8,711 nt of DNA from Bacteroidota bacterium. Lineage in GTDB: Bacteria > Bacteroidota > Bacteroidia > Flavobacteriales > Flavobacteriaceae. The stretch lies in assembly GCA_023427845.1 (NCBI GenBank), contig JAEYZX010000088.1:1-8711 (forward strand). Reading direction: 5' to 3'. How positions within the stretch are numbered: the stretch's first letter is position 1; every line of letters begins with the position of its first letter. Made by a program: the position numbers and the translations under genes. Below, piece by piece: positions 1-5,879 of the stretch. Below the pieces are notes generated by a model. It saw only the letters and a program-made list of their open reading frames with translations, did not search any database and had not been told where the DNA came from.

Positions 1-316
1 GAACAATTGATGCCGAACTCGATTCCTCGTCACGATAAATCCGGATTCCGAGAATCATTTCAAGTGCCAGGAAAAAGAGGACGAATGAACCTGCCACGGC
101 AAATGAATTGACGTCGATTCCGATCAGATTCAGCAATTCCTCGCCTACAAACAGAAAAACGATCATGATGATTGCGGCCACTACAGACGCTTTGCCTGAT
201 TCGATTGTGCCGTGTTTTTTCCGCAAATCGACAATGATCGGAATAGTACCCACGATATCAATGACTGCAAAAAGCACCATTGTAACTGTTATGATTTCCC
301 TGAAACTGAAATTCAT
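1..316 (-). CDS. MarC/UPF0056-family integral membrane protein, N-terminal part (cut by window edge)
   Basis: Read on the minus strand from the ATG at 316-314, this frame stays open to the window edge for 105 residues and would continue to the left. The start (MNFSFREIITVTMVLFAVID) has the MarC-family look: a first hydrophobic segment (about residues 8-30) containing a D-I-V-G-T-I-P-I-I stretch, close to the family's D-P-x-G-x-x-P pattern but with V in place of the first P. A charged loop with LRKKHG follows, then two more hydrophobic segments (about 44-64 and 71-92) and a G-I-R-I-Y-R-D-E end to the third helix. Family members are inner-membrane proteins of about 200 residues with six predicted helices; transport function is unproven despite old 'multiple antibiotic resistance' naming. 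It diverges from the DUF3109 gene and has its own promoter candidate. The family call is from recognition of the pattern; the C-terminal half is not visible. Confidence 0.85.
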   Translation of the reverse strand, partial: MNFSFREIITVTMVLFAVIDIVGTIPIIVDLRKKHGTIESGKASVVAAIIMIVFLFVGEELLNLIGIDVNSFAVAGSFVLFFLALEMILGIRIYRDEESSSASIV

Positions 317-332
317 TTGCTGTGTTTTAGTG

Positions 333-367
333 CAAAGTTACAAACAAAACGAAGTGACATAAGCAAA
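333..367 (-). promoter_or_regulatory. Bacteroidota-type promoter candidate for the MarC-family gene
   Basis: On the minus strand there is an exact TAnnTTTG box (TAACTTTG, 340-333) followed by CA, with a TTTG at 367-364 upstream. The spacer is 23 bases, at the long end of what is described for Bacteroidota sigma-factor promoters (TTG/TTTG, about 17-23, TAnnTTTG). The box lies 16 bases before the ATG, which implies a short leader of about 10 bases. Inferred from motif match only. Confidence 0.5.
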
Positions 368-496
368 GTTGATCAATTCATTAATGTTGCAACTGGGGAT
401 TACGTAAAGCAGTACAACGTTTCCAAATTTCTGATGCGGCTTTGGGCATTTGCTACTTGCTGCCTTATCAAGCAATAATCCTAAATTTAACTATTA

Positions 497-521
497 TTTG
501 TAAAAATCGGGATTACCTTTG
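497..521 (+). promoter_or_regulatory. Bacteroidota-type -7 box directly before the DUF3109 gene
   Basis: An exact TAnnTTTG box (TACCTTTG, 514-521) ends four bases before the ATG at 526. The only upstream TTTG nearby (497-500) is 13 bases away, shorter than usual, so the -33 element is uncertain. If the box is used, transcription would start at or within a few bases of the start codon, giving a leaderless or nearly leaderless mRNA. Confidence 0.45.
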
Positions 522-525
522 CAAA

Positions 526-1101
526 ATGTTTCAACTTGGTAAAACAATAGTGTCGGAAGATATCCTTCAAAAGGATTTTGTATGCAACCTATCGGCCTGC
601 AAGGGTGGATGTTGCGTTGATGGCGATGCGGGAGCGCCGCTGTCTGTTCAGGAAACGCAAATCCTCGAAGAAATTTATCCAAAAGTCAAGCCGTTCCTCC
701 GAAAAGAAGGAATTGCCGCAATTGAGTCGCAAGGAACCTGGCGGGTAGGAACCGATGGCGAGCTTGAAACTCCATTAATCGATGATAAAGACTGTGCTTA
801 TGTCATTTATGATGGTAAAACTGCGTTATGTGGAATCGAGCAGGCGTATAATCAGGGAATCATCGATTGGAAAAAGCCGGTTTCGTGTCATTTGTACCCG
901 GTTCGCGTAAAGGACTTTTCTGAATTCGCCGCTGTCAACTACGATCGATGGGATATTTGTGATCCGGCATGTGCCCTGGGTGCGGAACTCGAAGTGCCGG
1001 TTTATAAATTCGTAAAGGAAGCATTGATCCGCCGTTTTGGTGAAGACTGGTACATGGAACTTGAGAAAGTCGCGCAAGATCTGAAATCGCCTGCACGATA
1101 A
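526..1101 (+). CDS. DUF3109 family cysteine-rich protein, probable metal or Fe-S binding
   Basis: The 191-residue product begins MFQLGKTIVSEDIL and matches the pattern I know for Bacteroidota DUF3109 proteins. The frame is open further upstream to 442, but that extension (MGICYLLPYQA...) is not family-like and runs through the promoter region, so the ATG at 526 is preferred. Nine cysteines stand out: C20, C25, C29 and C30 (a C-x4-C-x3-C-C cluster, reminiscent of the CxxxCxxCC zinc/iron-chelating YkgJ-type proteins), C90, C102, C121 (S-C-H-L-Y-P) and C145/C149. After the first cluster comes an invariant-looking V-D-G-D-A-G-A-P-L segment. There is no signal peptide or membrane helix, so the protein is expected in the cytoplasm. 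The biochemical role of the family is not established; metal-cluster binding is inferred from the cysteines. It is monocistronic here, divergent from the MarC-family gene. Confidence 0.87.
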   Translation: MFQLGKTIVSEDILQKDFVCNLSACKGGCCVDGDAGAPLSVQETQILEEIYPKVKPFLRKEGIAAIESQGTWRVGTDGELETPLIDDKDCAYVIYDGKTALCGIEQAYNQGIIDWKKPVSCHLYPVRVKDFSEFAAVNYDRWDICDPACALGAELEVPVYKFVKEALIRRFGEDWYMELEKVAQDLKSPAR

Positions 1102-1191
1102 TTCCGCGGCAATTTGCGGTGGAAGAATAAATGACCACGATCGTAAATAGGCCTTCAATAATTATATTTCCTTACTTGGCATTTCTTATCT

Positions 1192-1228
1192 CCGTAATCC
1201 TATGGATGACGGTACTTAAGCGTTTTTT
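1192..1228 (+). terminator. Weak terminator candidate after the DUF3109 gene
   Basis: CCGT (1192-1195), A, ATCC (1197-1200), loop TAT, GGAT (1204-1207), G, ACGG (1209-1212) form a 4+4 base-pair stem with one A/G mismatch. A run of six T (1223-1228) follows, but ten bases after the stem, which is too far for a classic intrinsic terminator. The hairpin is clear; the terminator role is a guess. Confidence 0.3.
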
Positions 1229-1316
1229 GCAAATTTTAACGTGCTAATTTCCAGTAATTTAACTTTCCATCCAAATTATATTTCTCAACTTCTCGTTGTT
1301 AAAAACTATACCCTTT

Positions 1317-1325
1317 TGTGAATAA
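1317..1325 (-). promoter_or_regulatory. DnaA-box-like 9-mer upstream of nrdB
   Basis: The minus-strand reading is TTATTCACA, a match to the bacterial DnaA-box consensus TTATNCACA. It sits about 90 bases before the nrdB start and just upstream of the candidate promoter. In E. coli, DnaA binding upstream of nrdAB influences its transcription. Only one box is seen, and one such match in an AT-rich spacer could be chance. Confidence 0.3.
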
Positions 1326-1326
1326 G

Positions 1327-1363
1327 TTTGACTTCATATAACCGTAAGAATTGTCAATCTTTG
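1327..1363 (+). promoter_or_regulatory. Possible nrdB promoter
   Basis: AATCTTTG (1356-1363) matches the Bacteroidota -7 box TAnnTTTG except for its first base. A TTTG lies at 1327-1330, with a 25-base spacer that is longer than usual. It would give a leader of about 50 bases before the ATG at 1418. It is the best candidate in the spacer but clearly weaker than the other promoters in the window. Confidence 0.3.
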
Positions 1364-1417
1364 TAACCAAGAGAAAACATAATTATTTGTTAAATCCCCC
1401 AAAAAAATTTGTTGAAC

Positions 1418-2407
1418 ATGCCAGCGATTGAACCTATTCTACAAGAAAATAAAAACCGTTTCGTCATTTTTCCAATCAAACACCACGACATATGGGAATG
1501 GTATAAAAAAATGGAGGCAAGTTTCTGGACTGCCGAAGAAATCGATCTGCATCAGGATCTGTCGGATTGGAACAACAAACTAAATGCCGATGAAAAATAC
1601 TTCATCAAGCATATTCTTGCTTTTTTTGCAGCATCTGACGGAATCGTAAATGAAAACCTTGCCGAAAATTTCGTCAACGAAGTGCAGTATGCCGAGGCCA
1701 AATTCTTCTATGGTTTTCAGATCATGATGGAAAACATCCACAGTGAAACGTATTCATTGCTTATTGATACTTACGTAAAAGATGAGGTCGAAAAAAATCA
1801 GCTTTTCCGCGCGCTTGAAGTGTTTCCGGCCATCAAAAAGAAAGCCGACTGGGCACTGAAATGGATCGAATCCGATTCTTTTGCCGAACGATTGATCGCA
1901 TTTGCCGCAGTTGAAGGAATCTTCTTTTCGGGCGCATTCTGTTCGATTTATTGGTTGAAAAAACGCGGACTCATGCCGGGACTTACGTTCTCAAACGAAT
2001 TGATATCACGTGATGAAGGTGTTCACTGCGACTTTGCCGTGCATCTGCATAACCATCATCTGGTCAATAAAGTTCCAAAGGAAAGAATACGCGAAATCAT
2101 TATTGACGCGCTTGACATTGAACGCGAATTCATAACCGAATCGCTTCCGGTAAGCTTAATCGGAATGAATGCAAACCTGATGACGCAGTACCTTGAGTTC
2201 GTAACCGACAGGTTGCTTGTCGAATTGGGATGTGAGCGCGAATACAACCAGCAAAACCCATTCGATTTCATGGATATGATCTCGCTTCAGGGTAAGACGA
2301 ATTTCTTTGAAAAACGAGTAGCCGAATACCAGAAAGCCGGTGTGATGAACAGCGGGCAGGGTAATGACAGCGACGCACAGAAAATATCTTTCGACGCCGA
2401 CTTCTAA
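1418..2407 (+). CDS. nrdB: Class Ia ribonucleoside-diphosphate reductase, small (radical) subunit R2
   Basis: NrdB carries the diiron-tyrosyl radical that NrdA needs to reduce ribonucleoside diphosphates to deoxyribonucleotides; it acts in the cytoplasm. The 329-residue product begins [18 protein letters not shown]. The frame extends three codons upstream with TTG, but the ATG at 1418 fits the family and is preferred. Ferritin-like core with all expected iron ligands: D74 (A-S-D-G-I), E105 and H108 (M-E-N-I-H), E166 (V-E-G-I-F), E200 and H203 (D-E-G-V-H). The radical tyrosine is Y112, in the canonical E-x-x-H-x-x-x-Y spacing, so this is a tyrosyl class Ia rather than a tyrosine-lacking class Ic enzyme. 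The protein ends in K-I-S-F-D-A-D-F, the tail that docks into NrdA and very like the eukaryotic R2 tail. It is upstream of nrdA, the reverse of the E. coli nrdA-nrdB order; co-transcription with nrdA is likely. Confidence 0.97.
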   Translation: MPAIEPILQENKNRFVIFPIKHHDIWEWYKKMEASFWTAEEIDLHQDLSDWNNKLNADEKYFIKHILAFFAASDGIVNENLAENFVNEVQYAEAKFFYGFQIMMENIHSETYSLLIDTYVKDEVEKNQLFRALEVFPAIKKKADWALKWIESDSFAERLIAFAAVEGIFFSGAFCSIYWLKKRGLMPGLTFSNELISRDEGVHCDFAVHLHNHHLVNKVPKERIREIIIDALDIEREFITESLPVSLIGMNANLMTQYLEFVTDRLLVELGCEREYNQQNPFDFMDMISLQGKTNFFEKRVAEYQKAGVMNSGQGNDSDAQKISFDADF

Positions 2408-2414
2408 TGTAGCA

Positions 2415-2470
2415 ATTCAACAATTGAAAAATGTACCAATGATCTTCATTGTTACATTGTTACATTGAAT
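2415..2470. repeat. Inverted repeat with tandem 8-mers between nrdB and nrdA
   Basis: Thirteen bases at 2430-2442 pair with 2446-2458 across a three-base loop (TCT), with one mismatch. The right arm belongs to a tandem of CATTGTTA (2447-2454 and 2455-2462) followed by a partial CATTG. An outer ATTCAA (2415-2420) pairs with TTGAAT (2465-2470). The structure starts seven bases after the nrdB stop. There is no T-run after it, so it is not a standard terminator; it could be an mRNA-stabilising or processing hairpin, or a dispersed intergenic repeat. Confidence 0.65.
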
Positions 2471-2544
2471 AATTATTTAATTGACTTTCTTACAAATAAC
2501 CCGAGAACCGGAAAGGGATTTCCATCTCACAAAACACTTATCTT

Positions 2545-4947
2545 ATGTATGTAATTAAAAGAGACGGCCACAAAGAGCCGGTAATGTTTGACAAAATCAC
2601 GGACAGGATTAAAAAATTATGTTATGGACTGAACGACCTGGTCGATTCGGTTAAAGTGGCAATGCGCGTCATCGAAGGGCTTTACGACGGAGTGACGACT
2701 TCGGAACTCGACAACCTCGCGGCCGAAACAGCTGCCGCAATGACGATCGCACATCCGGATTATGCGCAACTTGCGGCGCGAATCGCAATTTCGAATTTAC
2801 ATAAGAATACTAAAAAGTCGTTTTCTGAGACTATGTCGGATATGTTCCATTACGTGAACCCGCGCACGAACCAGAAATCGCCGTTGTTGTCGGAAGAAGT
2901 TTATGAGGTAATCAAAAAGAACGCGGAGTTCCTCGATTCGCATGTGATCTACAACCGCGATTTCAATTATGATTATTTTGGTTTCAAGACGCTTGAGCGT
3001 TCTTATCTTCTTAAAATCAACGGTAAAATCGTCGAGCGTCCGCAACATATGCTGATGCGTGTTGCAGTCGGAATACATTTGGACGATCTTGATGCGGTGA
3101 TGGAAACCTACGACCTGATGTCGAAGAAGTTCTTTACACACGCAACACCTACGTTATTCAATGCCGGTACACCAAAACCACAAATGTCGTCATGTTTCCT
3201 TCTTGCAATGCAGGACGACTCGATAGATGGAATTTACGATACACTGAAACAAACTGCGAAAATTTCGCAATCGGCAGGCGGGATCGGGCTTTCTATCCAC
3301 AATGTTCGCGCCACCGGGTCGTATATACGCGGAACCAACGGAACATCAAACGGAATCGTTCCGATGCTTAAGGTGTTTAACGACACTGCCCGATATGTTG
3401 ATCAGGGCGGCGGAAAACGAAAAGGATCATTTGCGATCTACATTGAAACATGGCATGCCGATATATTCGATTTCCTTGATCTTAAAAAGAATACAGGAAA
3501 AGAGGAAATGCGTGCACGCGATCTTTTCTTCGCAATGTGGACCTCCGATTTGTTTATGAAACGTGTCCAGGAAGACGGTCAATGGACGTTGATGTGCCCG
3601 AACGAATGCCCGGGACTTTATGAGGTTTACGGTGAGGAATTTGAAGCGCTTTATCAGTCATATGAAGAAGCAGGAAAAGGCCGCAAAACAATACGTGCCC
3701 GTGAATTATGGGAGAAGATTCTTGAATCGCAAATCGAAACAGGAACACCATACATGCTGTACAAAGATGCTGCTAACAGAAAATCGAACCAGAAGAATCT
3801 TGGTACGATCCGTTCGTCCAACCTTTGTACTGAGATCATGGAATACACATCCAAAGATGAAATCGCGGTTTGTAACCTGGCGTCAATTTCACTTCCGATG
3901 TTTGTTGAAGATGGCAAATTCAACCACGATTTGCTTTACAGCGTCACAAAACGCGTTACACGCAACCTGAATAAAGTCATCGACCGCAATTATTATCCGG
4001 TTCCCGAAGCCGAAAACTCGAATATGCGCCACCGTCCGGTAGGATTGGGTGTGCAGGGTTTGGCTGATGCATTTATTTTATTGCGAATGCCATTTACAAG
4101 CGACGAAGCAAAAGAGTTGAACCAGGAGATTTTCGAAACACTATACTTTGCGGCCGTAACAGCATCGATGGAAATGGCAAAAGAAGAAGGACCGTATTCA
4201 ACTTTCAAAGGATCGCCGATGTCTAACGGTGAATTCCAATACAACCTTTGGGGATTGAACGATTCGGATCTGTCCGGACGTTGGGATTGGGCATCGCTCC
4301 GAAAAGAAGTTATGGAACATGGCGTACGTAACTCATTGCTTGTTGCACCGATGCCAACGGCTTCCACGTCACAAATCCTCGGAAATAATGAAGCATTCGA
4401 ACCGTATACATCGAATATTTATACAAGAAGGGTATTGTCGGGCGAATTTATCGTTGTAAACAAACATCTTTTGGAAGACCTTGTGAAACGCGGGCTTTGG
4501 ACAGACGACCTGAAGCAGGAAATCATGCGTCACAACGGTTCGGTTCAAAATATAGATGCCGTACCGGAGGATTTGAAAGAACTCTACAAAACAGTTTGGG
4601 AGATGTCGATGAAAGACATTATCGATATGTCGCGTCAGCGCGGTTATTTCATCGACCAGTCGCAGTCGCTTAACCTGTTCATGCAGGATGCAAACTATTC
4701 GAAGCTAACGTCGATGCACTTTTACGCATGGCAGTCGGGATTGAAAACCGGAATGTATTACCTCAGGACAAAATCGGCTGTCGATGCAATTAAATTTACA
4801 TTGAACAACGATAAAAAAGCACAACCTATTGCTGTTGAGGCTGTTGCCCCTGAAGCAGTCGAAGCCATAGCGGCGGAGGACTTTAAAGCGATGATCGAAC
4901 GCAGCAAAAATGCAGAGCCTGACGACTGCGAAATGTGCGGGTCGTGA
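2545..4947 (+). CDS. nrdA: Class Ia ribonucleoside-diphosphate reductase, large (catalytic) subunit R1
   Basis: NrdA binds the NDP substrates and allosteric effectors and reduces the 2'-OH using the radical passed from NrdB. The 800-residue product has an N-terminal ATP cone (about 1-90, starting [19 protein letters not shown]), so overall activity regulation by ATP/dATP is expected. Catalytic residues: C217 (M-S-S-C-F) and C443 (A-V-C-N-L) as the redox pair, and N426, C428, E430 (S-N-L-C-T-E) with C428 as the thiyl-radical cysteine. Effector/substrate loop 2 is around 288-296 (G-G-G-K-R-K-G-S-F). The phosphate-binding P-M-P-T-A-S-T-S-Q is at 602-610, and the radical-transfer pair Y738-Y739 lies in G-M-Y-Y-L. 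The C-terminal shuttle cysteines are C795 and C798 (C-E-M-C-G-S), reached by an Ala/Val/Glu-rich linker (about 763-780). Length and sequence resemble eukaryotic RRM1. It lies 137 bases after nrdB and is followed by a strong terminator. Confidence 0.98.
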   Translation: MYVIKRDGHKEPVMFDKITDRIKKLCYGLNDLVDSVKVAMRVIEGLYDGVTTSELDNLAAETAAAMTIAHPDYAQLAARIAISNLHKNTKKSFSETMSDMFHYVNPRTNQKSPLLSEEVYEVIKKNAEFLDSHVIYNRDFNYDYFGFKTLERSYLLKINGKIVERPQHMLMRVAVGIHLDDLDAVMETYDLMSKKFFTHATPTLFNAGTPKPQMSSCFLLAMQDDSIDGIYDTLKQTAKISQSAGGIGLSIHNVRATGSYIRGTNGTSNGIVPMLKVFNDTARYVDQGGGKRKGSFAIYIETWHADIFDFLDLKKNTGKEEMRARDLFFAMWTSDLFMKRVQEDGQWTLMCPNECPGLYEVYGEEFEALYQSYEEAGKGRKTIRARELWEKILESQIETGTPYMLYKDAANRKSNQKNLGTIRSSNLCTEIMEYTSKDEIAVCNLASISLPMFVEDGKFNHDLLYSVTKRVTRNLNKVIDRNYYPVPEAENSNMRHRPVGLGVQGLADAFILLRMPFTSDEAKELNQEIFETLYFAAVTASMEMAKEEGPYSTFKGSPMSNGEFQYNLWGLNDSDLSGRWDWASLRKEVMEHGVRNSLLVAPMPTASTSQILGNNEAFEPYTSNIYTRRVLSGEFIVVNKHLLEDLVKRGLWTDDLKQEIMRHNGSVQNIDAVPEDLKELYKTVWEMSMKDIIDMSRQRGYFIDQSQSLNLFMQDANYSKLTSMHFYAWQSGLKTGMYYLRTKSAVDAIKFTLNNDKKAQPIAVEAVAPEAVEAIAAEDFKAMIERSKNAEPDDCEMCGS

Positions 4948-4980
4948 TGATTGCAATTTCAGATTTTAGAATTCAAAATA

Positions 4981-5010
4981 AACAGCTGTCGGAAGATGGC
5001 TGTTTTTCTC
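4981..5010 (+). terminator. Rho-independent terminator after nrdA
   Basis: AACAGCTGTC (4981-4990) pairs with GATGGCTGTT (4995-5004) as a 10-base-pair stem with two G/T wobbles, closed by a GGAA (GNRA-type) tetraloop. The stem runs directly into a T tract (5003-5007). It lies 34 bases after the nrdA stop and should end the nrdBA transcript. Confidence 0.88.
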
Positions 5011-5020
5011 ATTTATAGAA

Positions 5021-5114
5021 TGGTTTGGGGATAAGGCATAAGCGTAGGGTTGAGGGTTTTAAAAAAATCGCTTCTACTATCGCAGTACCTAAACCCCATA
5101 CCTAAATCCTAGAC
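5021..5114. repeat. Spacer switching from G-rich to C-rich degenerate repeats
   Basis: The plus strand is G-rich over 5021-5060 (GGTTTGGGG, then TAGGG and GAGGG). A T/A tract and a 25-base non-repetitive core follow, then C-rich sequence at 5087-5113 with two copies of ACCTAAA/ACCTAAAT-like units (5087-5100 and 5100-5113). The two halves are roughly inverted relative to each other but do not form a long perfect stem. I see no TAnnTTTG promoter box here for the following gene. Confidence 0.45.
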
Positions 5115-5119
5115 CAATC

Positions 5120-5344
5120 ATGACTAAAGAAAAAGGCGTTTACACCGGAATTATCGAACAGGACGAATACGGTAACTACTATTGCGGCGAATACCTGCTA
5201 GACTATAAATACACAATAGCTAATGGCTTTAAAGTCGGCGATGTGATCAATATCAAAACCGTAATCACAAATCCGAGTGATGCGAGTGCGGGTTGGTACC
5301 CACAAAAGTCAAGGAACTTTTTTTTGGCTAACAAAAAAGAATAA
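5120..5344 (+). CDS. Small conserved-looking protein of unknown function (74 residues)
   Basis: I do not recognise this protein. It begins MTKEKGVYTGIIEQDEYGNY, has no signal peptide or membrane helix, and contains a single cysteine (C22). Alternating hydrophobic and polar stretches (G-V-Y-T-G-I-I-E, Y-C-G-E-Y-L-L, V-G-D-V-I-N-I-K-T-V-I-T) suggest a small beta-rich, possibly barrel-like, cytoplasmic domain; this is inference. A G-W-Y-P turn follows at 58-61 and the tail is basic. Support for its being real: a good ATG start, composition like its neighbours, and tight packing, with its stop 10 bases before the RDD gene, in what looks like one transcription unit with that gene and dgt. No ribosome binding site is visible, as usual in this phylum. 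Confidence 0.75.
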   Translation: MTKEKGVYTGIIEQDEYGNYYCGEYLLDYKYTIANGFKVGDVINIKTVITNPSDASAGWYPQKSRNFFLANKKE

Positions 5345-5354
5345 ACAGTAGCAA

Positions 5355-5867
5355 ATGCAAAAATCATTTAATGTTACCGACGATCTGCTGGCATCAAAAG
5401 GACAGCGTTTTTTAAATTACATCATCGATTTGATTGCGCAGTACGCTATAGCATTTGCGGTAGGAATCACGGCAGTTTTTGTAGCCGAATTAAGCGGGAT
5501 GTATGGCTTTGTTGATTGGATTCAGGGTATGAATACAATAGAAGAGTACCTTTTGGGAGCTGTAATTCTCATTATCTATTATTCGATAATTGAAATAATA
5601 TTTGCACAAAGTCTTGGCAAAGCAGTAACCAAAACGATGGTAGTAATGCACGATGGCTCAAAACCCGACAGTGGTACTATTTTACGAAGAACTTTTTGCC
5701 GACTGATCCCTTTAAATCATTTTTCGTTTCTTGGAAACCCTTCGCGTGGCTGGCACGATTCGATTTCAGATACTTATGTCGTAGATAAGCAGAAGCTCGA
5801 AGAACGGATGAATCTGCATTCGGCATTTGAAGAGCTTGGCCAGAACGGAGGCGTATCAAATTATTAA
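5355..5867 (+). CDS. RDD-family integral membrane protein
   Basis: The 170-residue product has the RDD domain pattern: R18 and D25 in the first helix region (Q-R-F-L-N-Y-I-I-D-L), and a conserved Q-S-L-G-K-A motif (85-90) after the second helix. The C-terminal block is R-G-W-H-D-S-I-S-D-T-Y-V-V (131-143), which resembles the family's G-W-H-D-x-x-S-x-T-x-V-V. Strongly hydrophobic segments lie at about 19-46 and 65-84, with a shorter hydrophobic or amphipathic stretch near 113-127. The hydrophilic tail (144-170) is probably cytoplasmic. RDD proteins are small inner-membrane proteins; a few have been linked to ion exchange, but the function here cannot be inferred. It sits 10 bases after the 74-residue gene and 12 bases before dgt, consistent with a shared mRNA. 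Confidence 0.9.
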   Translation: MQKSFNVTDDLLASKGQRFLNYIIDLIAQYAIAFAVGITAVFVAELSGMYGFVDWIQGMNTIEEYLLGAVILIIYYSIIEIIFAQSLGKAVTKTMVVMHDGSKPDSGTILRRTFCRLIPLNHFSFLGNPSRGWHDSISDTYVVDKQKLEERMNLHSAFEELGQNGGVSNY

Positions 5868-5879
5868 AATACACTAGAC

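Larger units (their letters stand above)
1102..1417. other. Spacer of 316 bases between the DUF3109 gene and nrdB
   Basis: No credible gene in either direction: short minus-strand frames here run into the coding body of the DUF3109 gene and have no family-like sequence. The spacer is AT-rich. It holds a weak hairpin just after the stop (TTCC at 1103-1106 against GGAA at 1122-1125, with an internal GC-rich pairing), a better hairpin at 1192-1212, a DnaA-box-like 9-mer at 1317-1325 and a possible nrdB promoter at 1327-1363. I see no NrdR-box pair and no recognisable riboswitch. Confidence 0.6.

Noticed and set aside
108..478. Two overlapping plus-strand open frames (108-362 and 212-478)
   Set aside because: The first is mostly, and the second partly, antisense to the MarC-family gene; neither resembles a family, and the minus-strand reading has clear membrane helices and a promoter.
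442..525. Upstream extension of the DUF3109 frame to an ATG at 442
   Set aside because: The extra 28 residues are not family-like and overlap the promoter box; the product from 526 starts as expected for DUF3109.
1103..1125. Hairpin right after the DUF3109 stop as a terminator
   Set aside because: The pairing is short and interrupted and no T-run follows.
826..1158. Minus-strand frames opposite the DUF3109 gene (also 494-682 and 935-1138)
   Set aside because: Antisense shadows of a well-supported gene, with no recognisable protein features.
1409..1417. TTG start of nrdB three codons upstream of the ATG
   Set aside because: The ATG at 1418 gives the usual family N-terminus; a TTG start is unnecessary.
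2797..4367. Several frames of 65-124 codons on either strand inside nrdA
   Set aside because: All lie within an intact 800-codon gene with every catalytic residue in place; no independent family resemblance.
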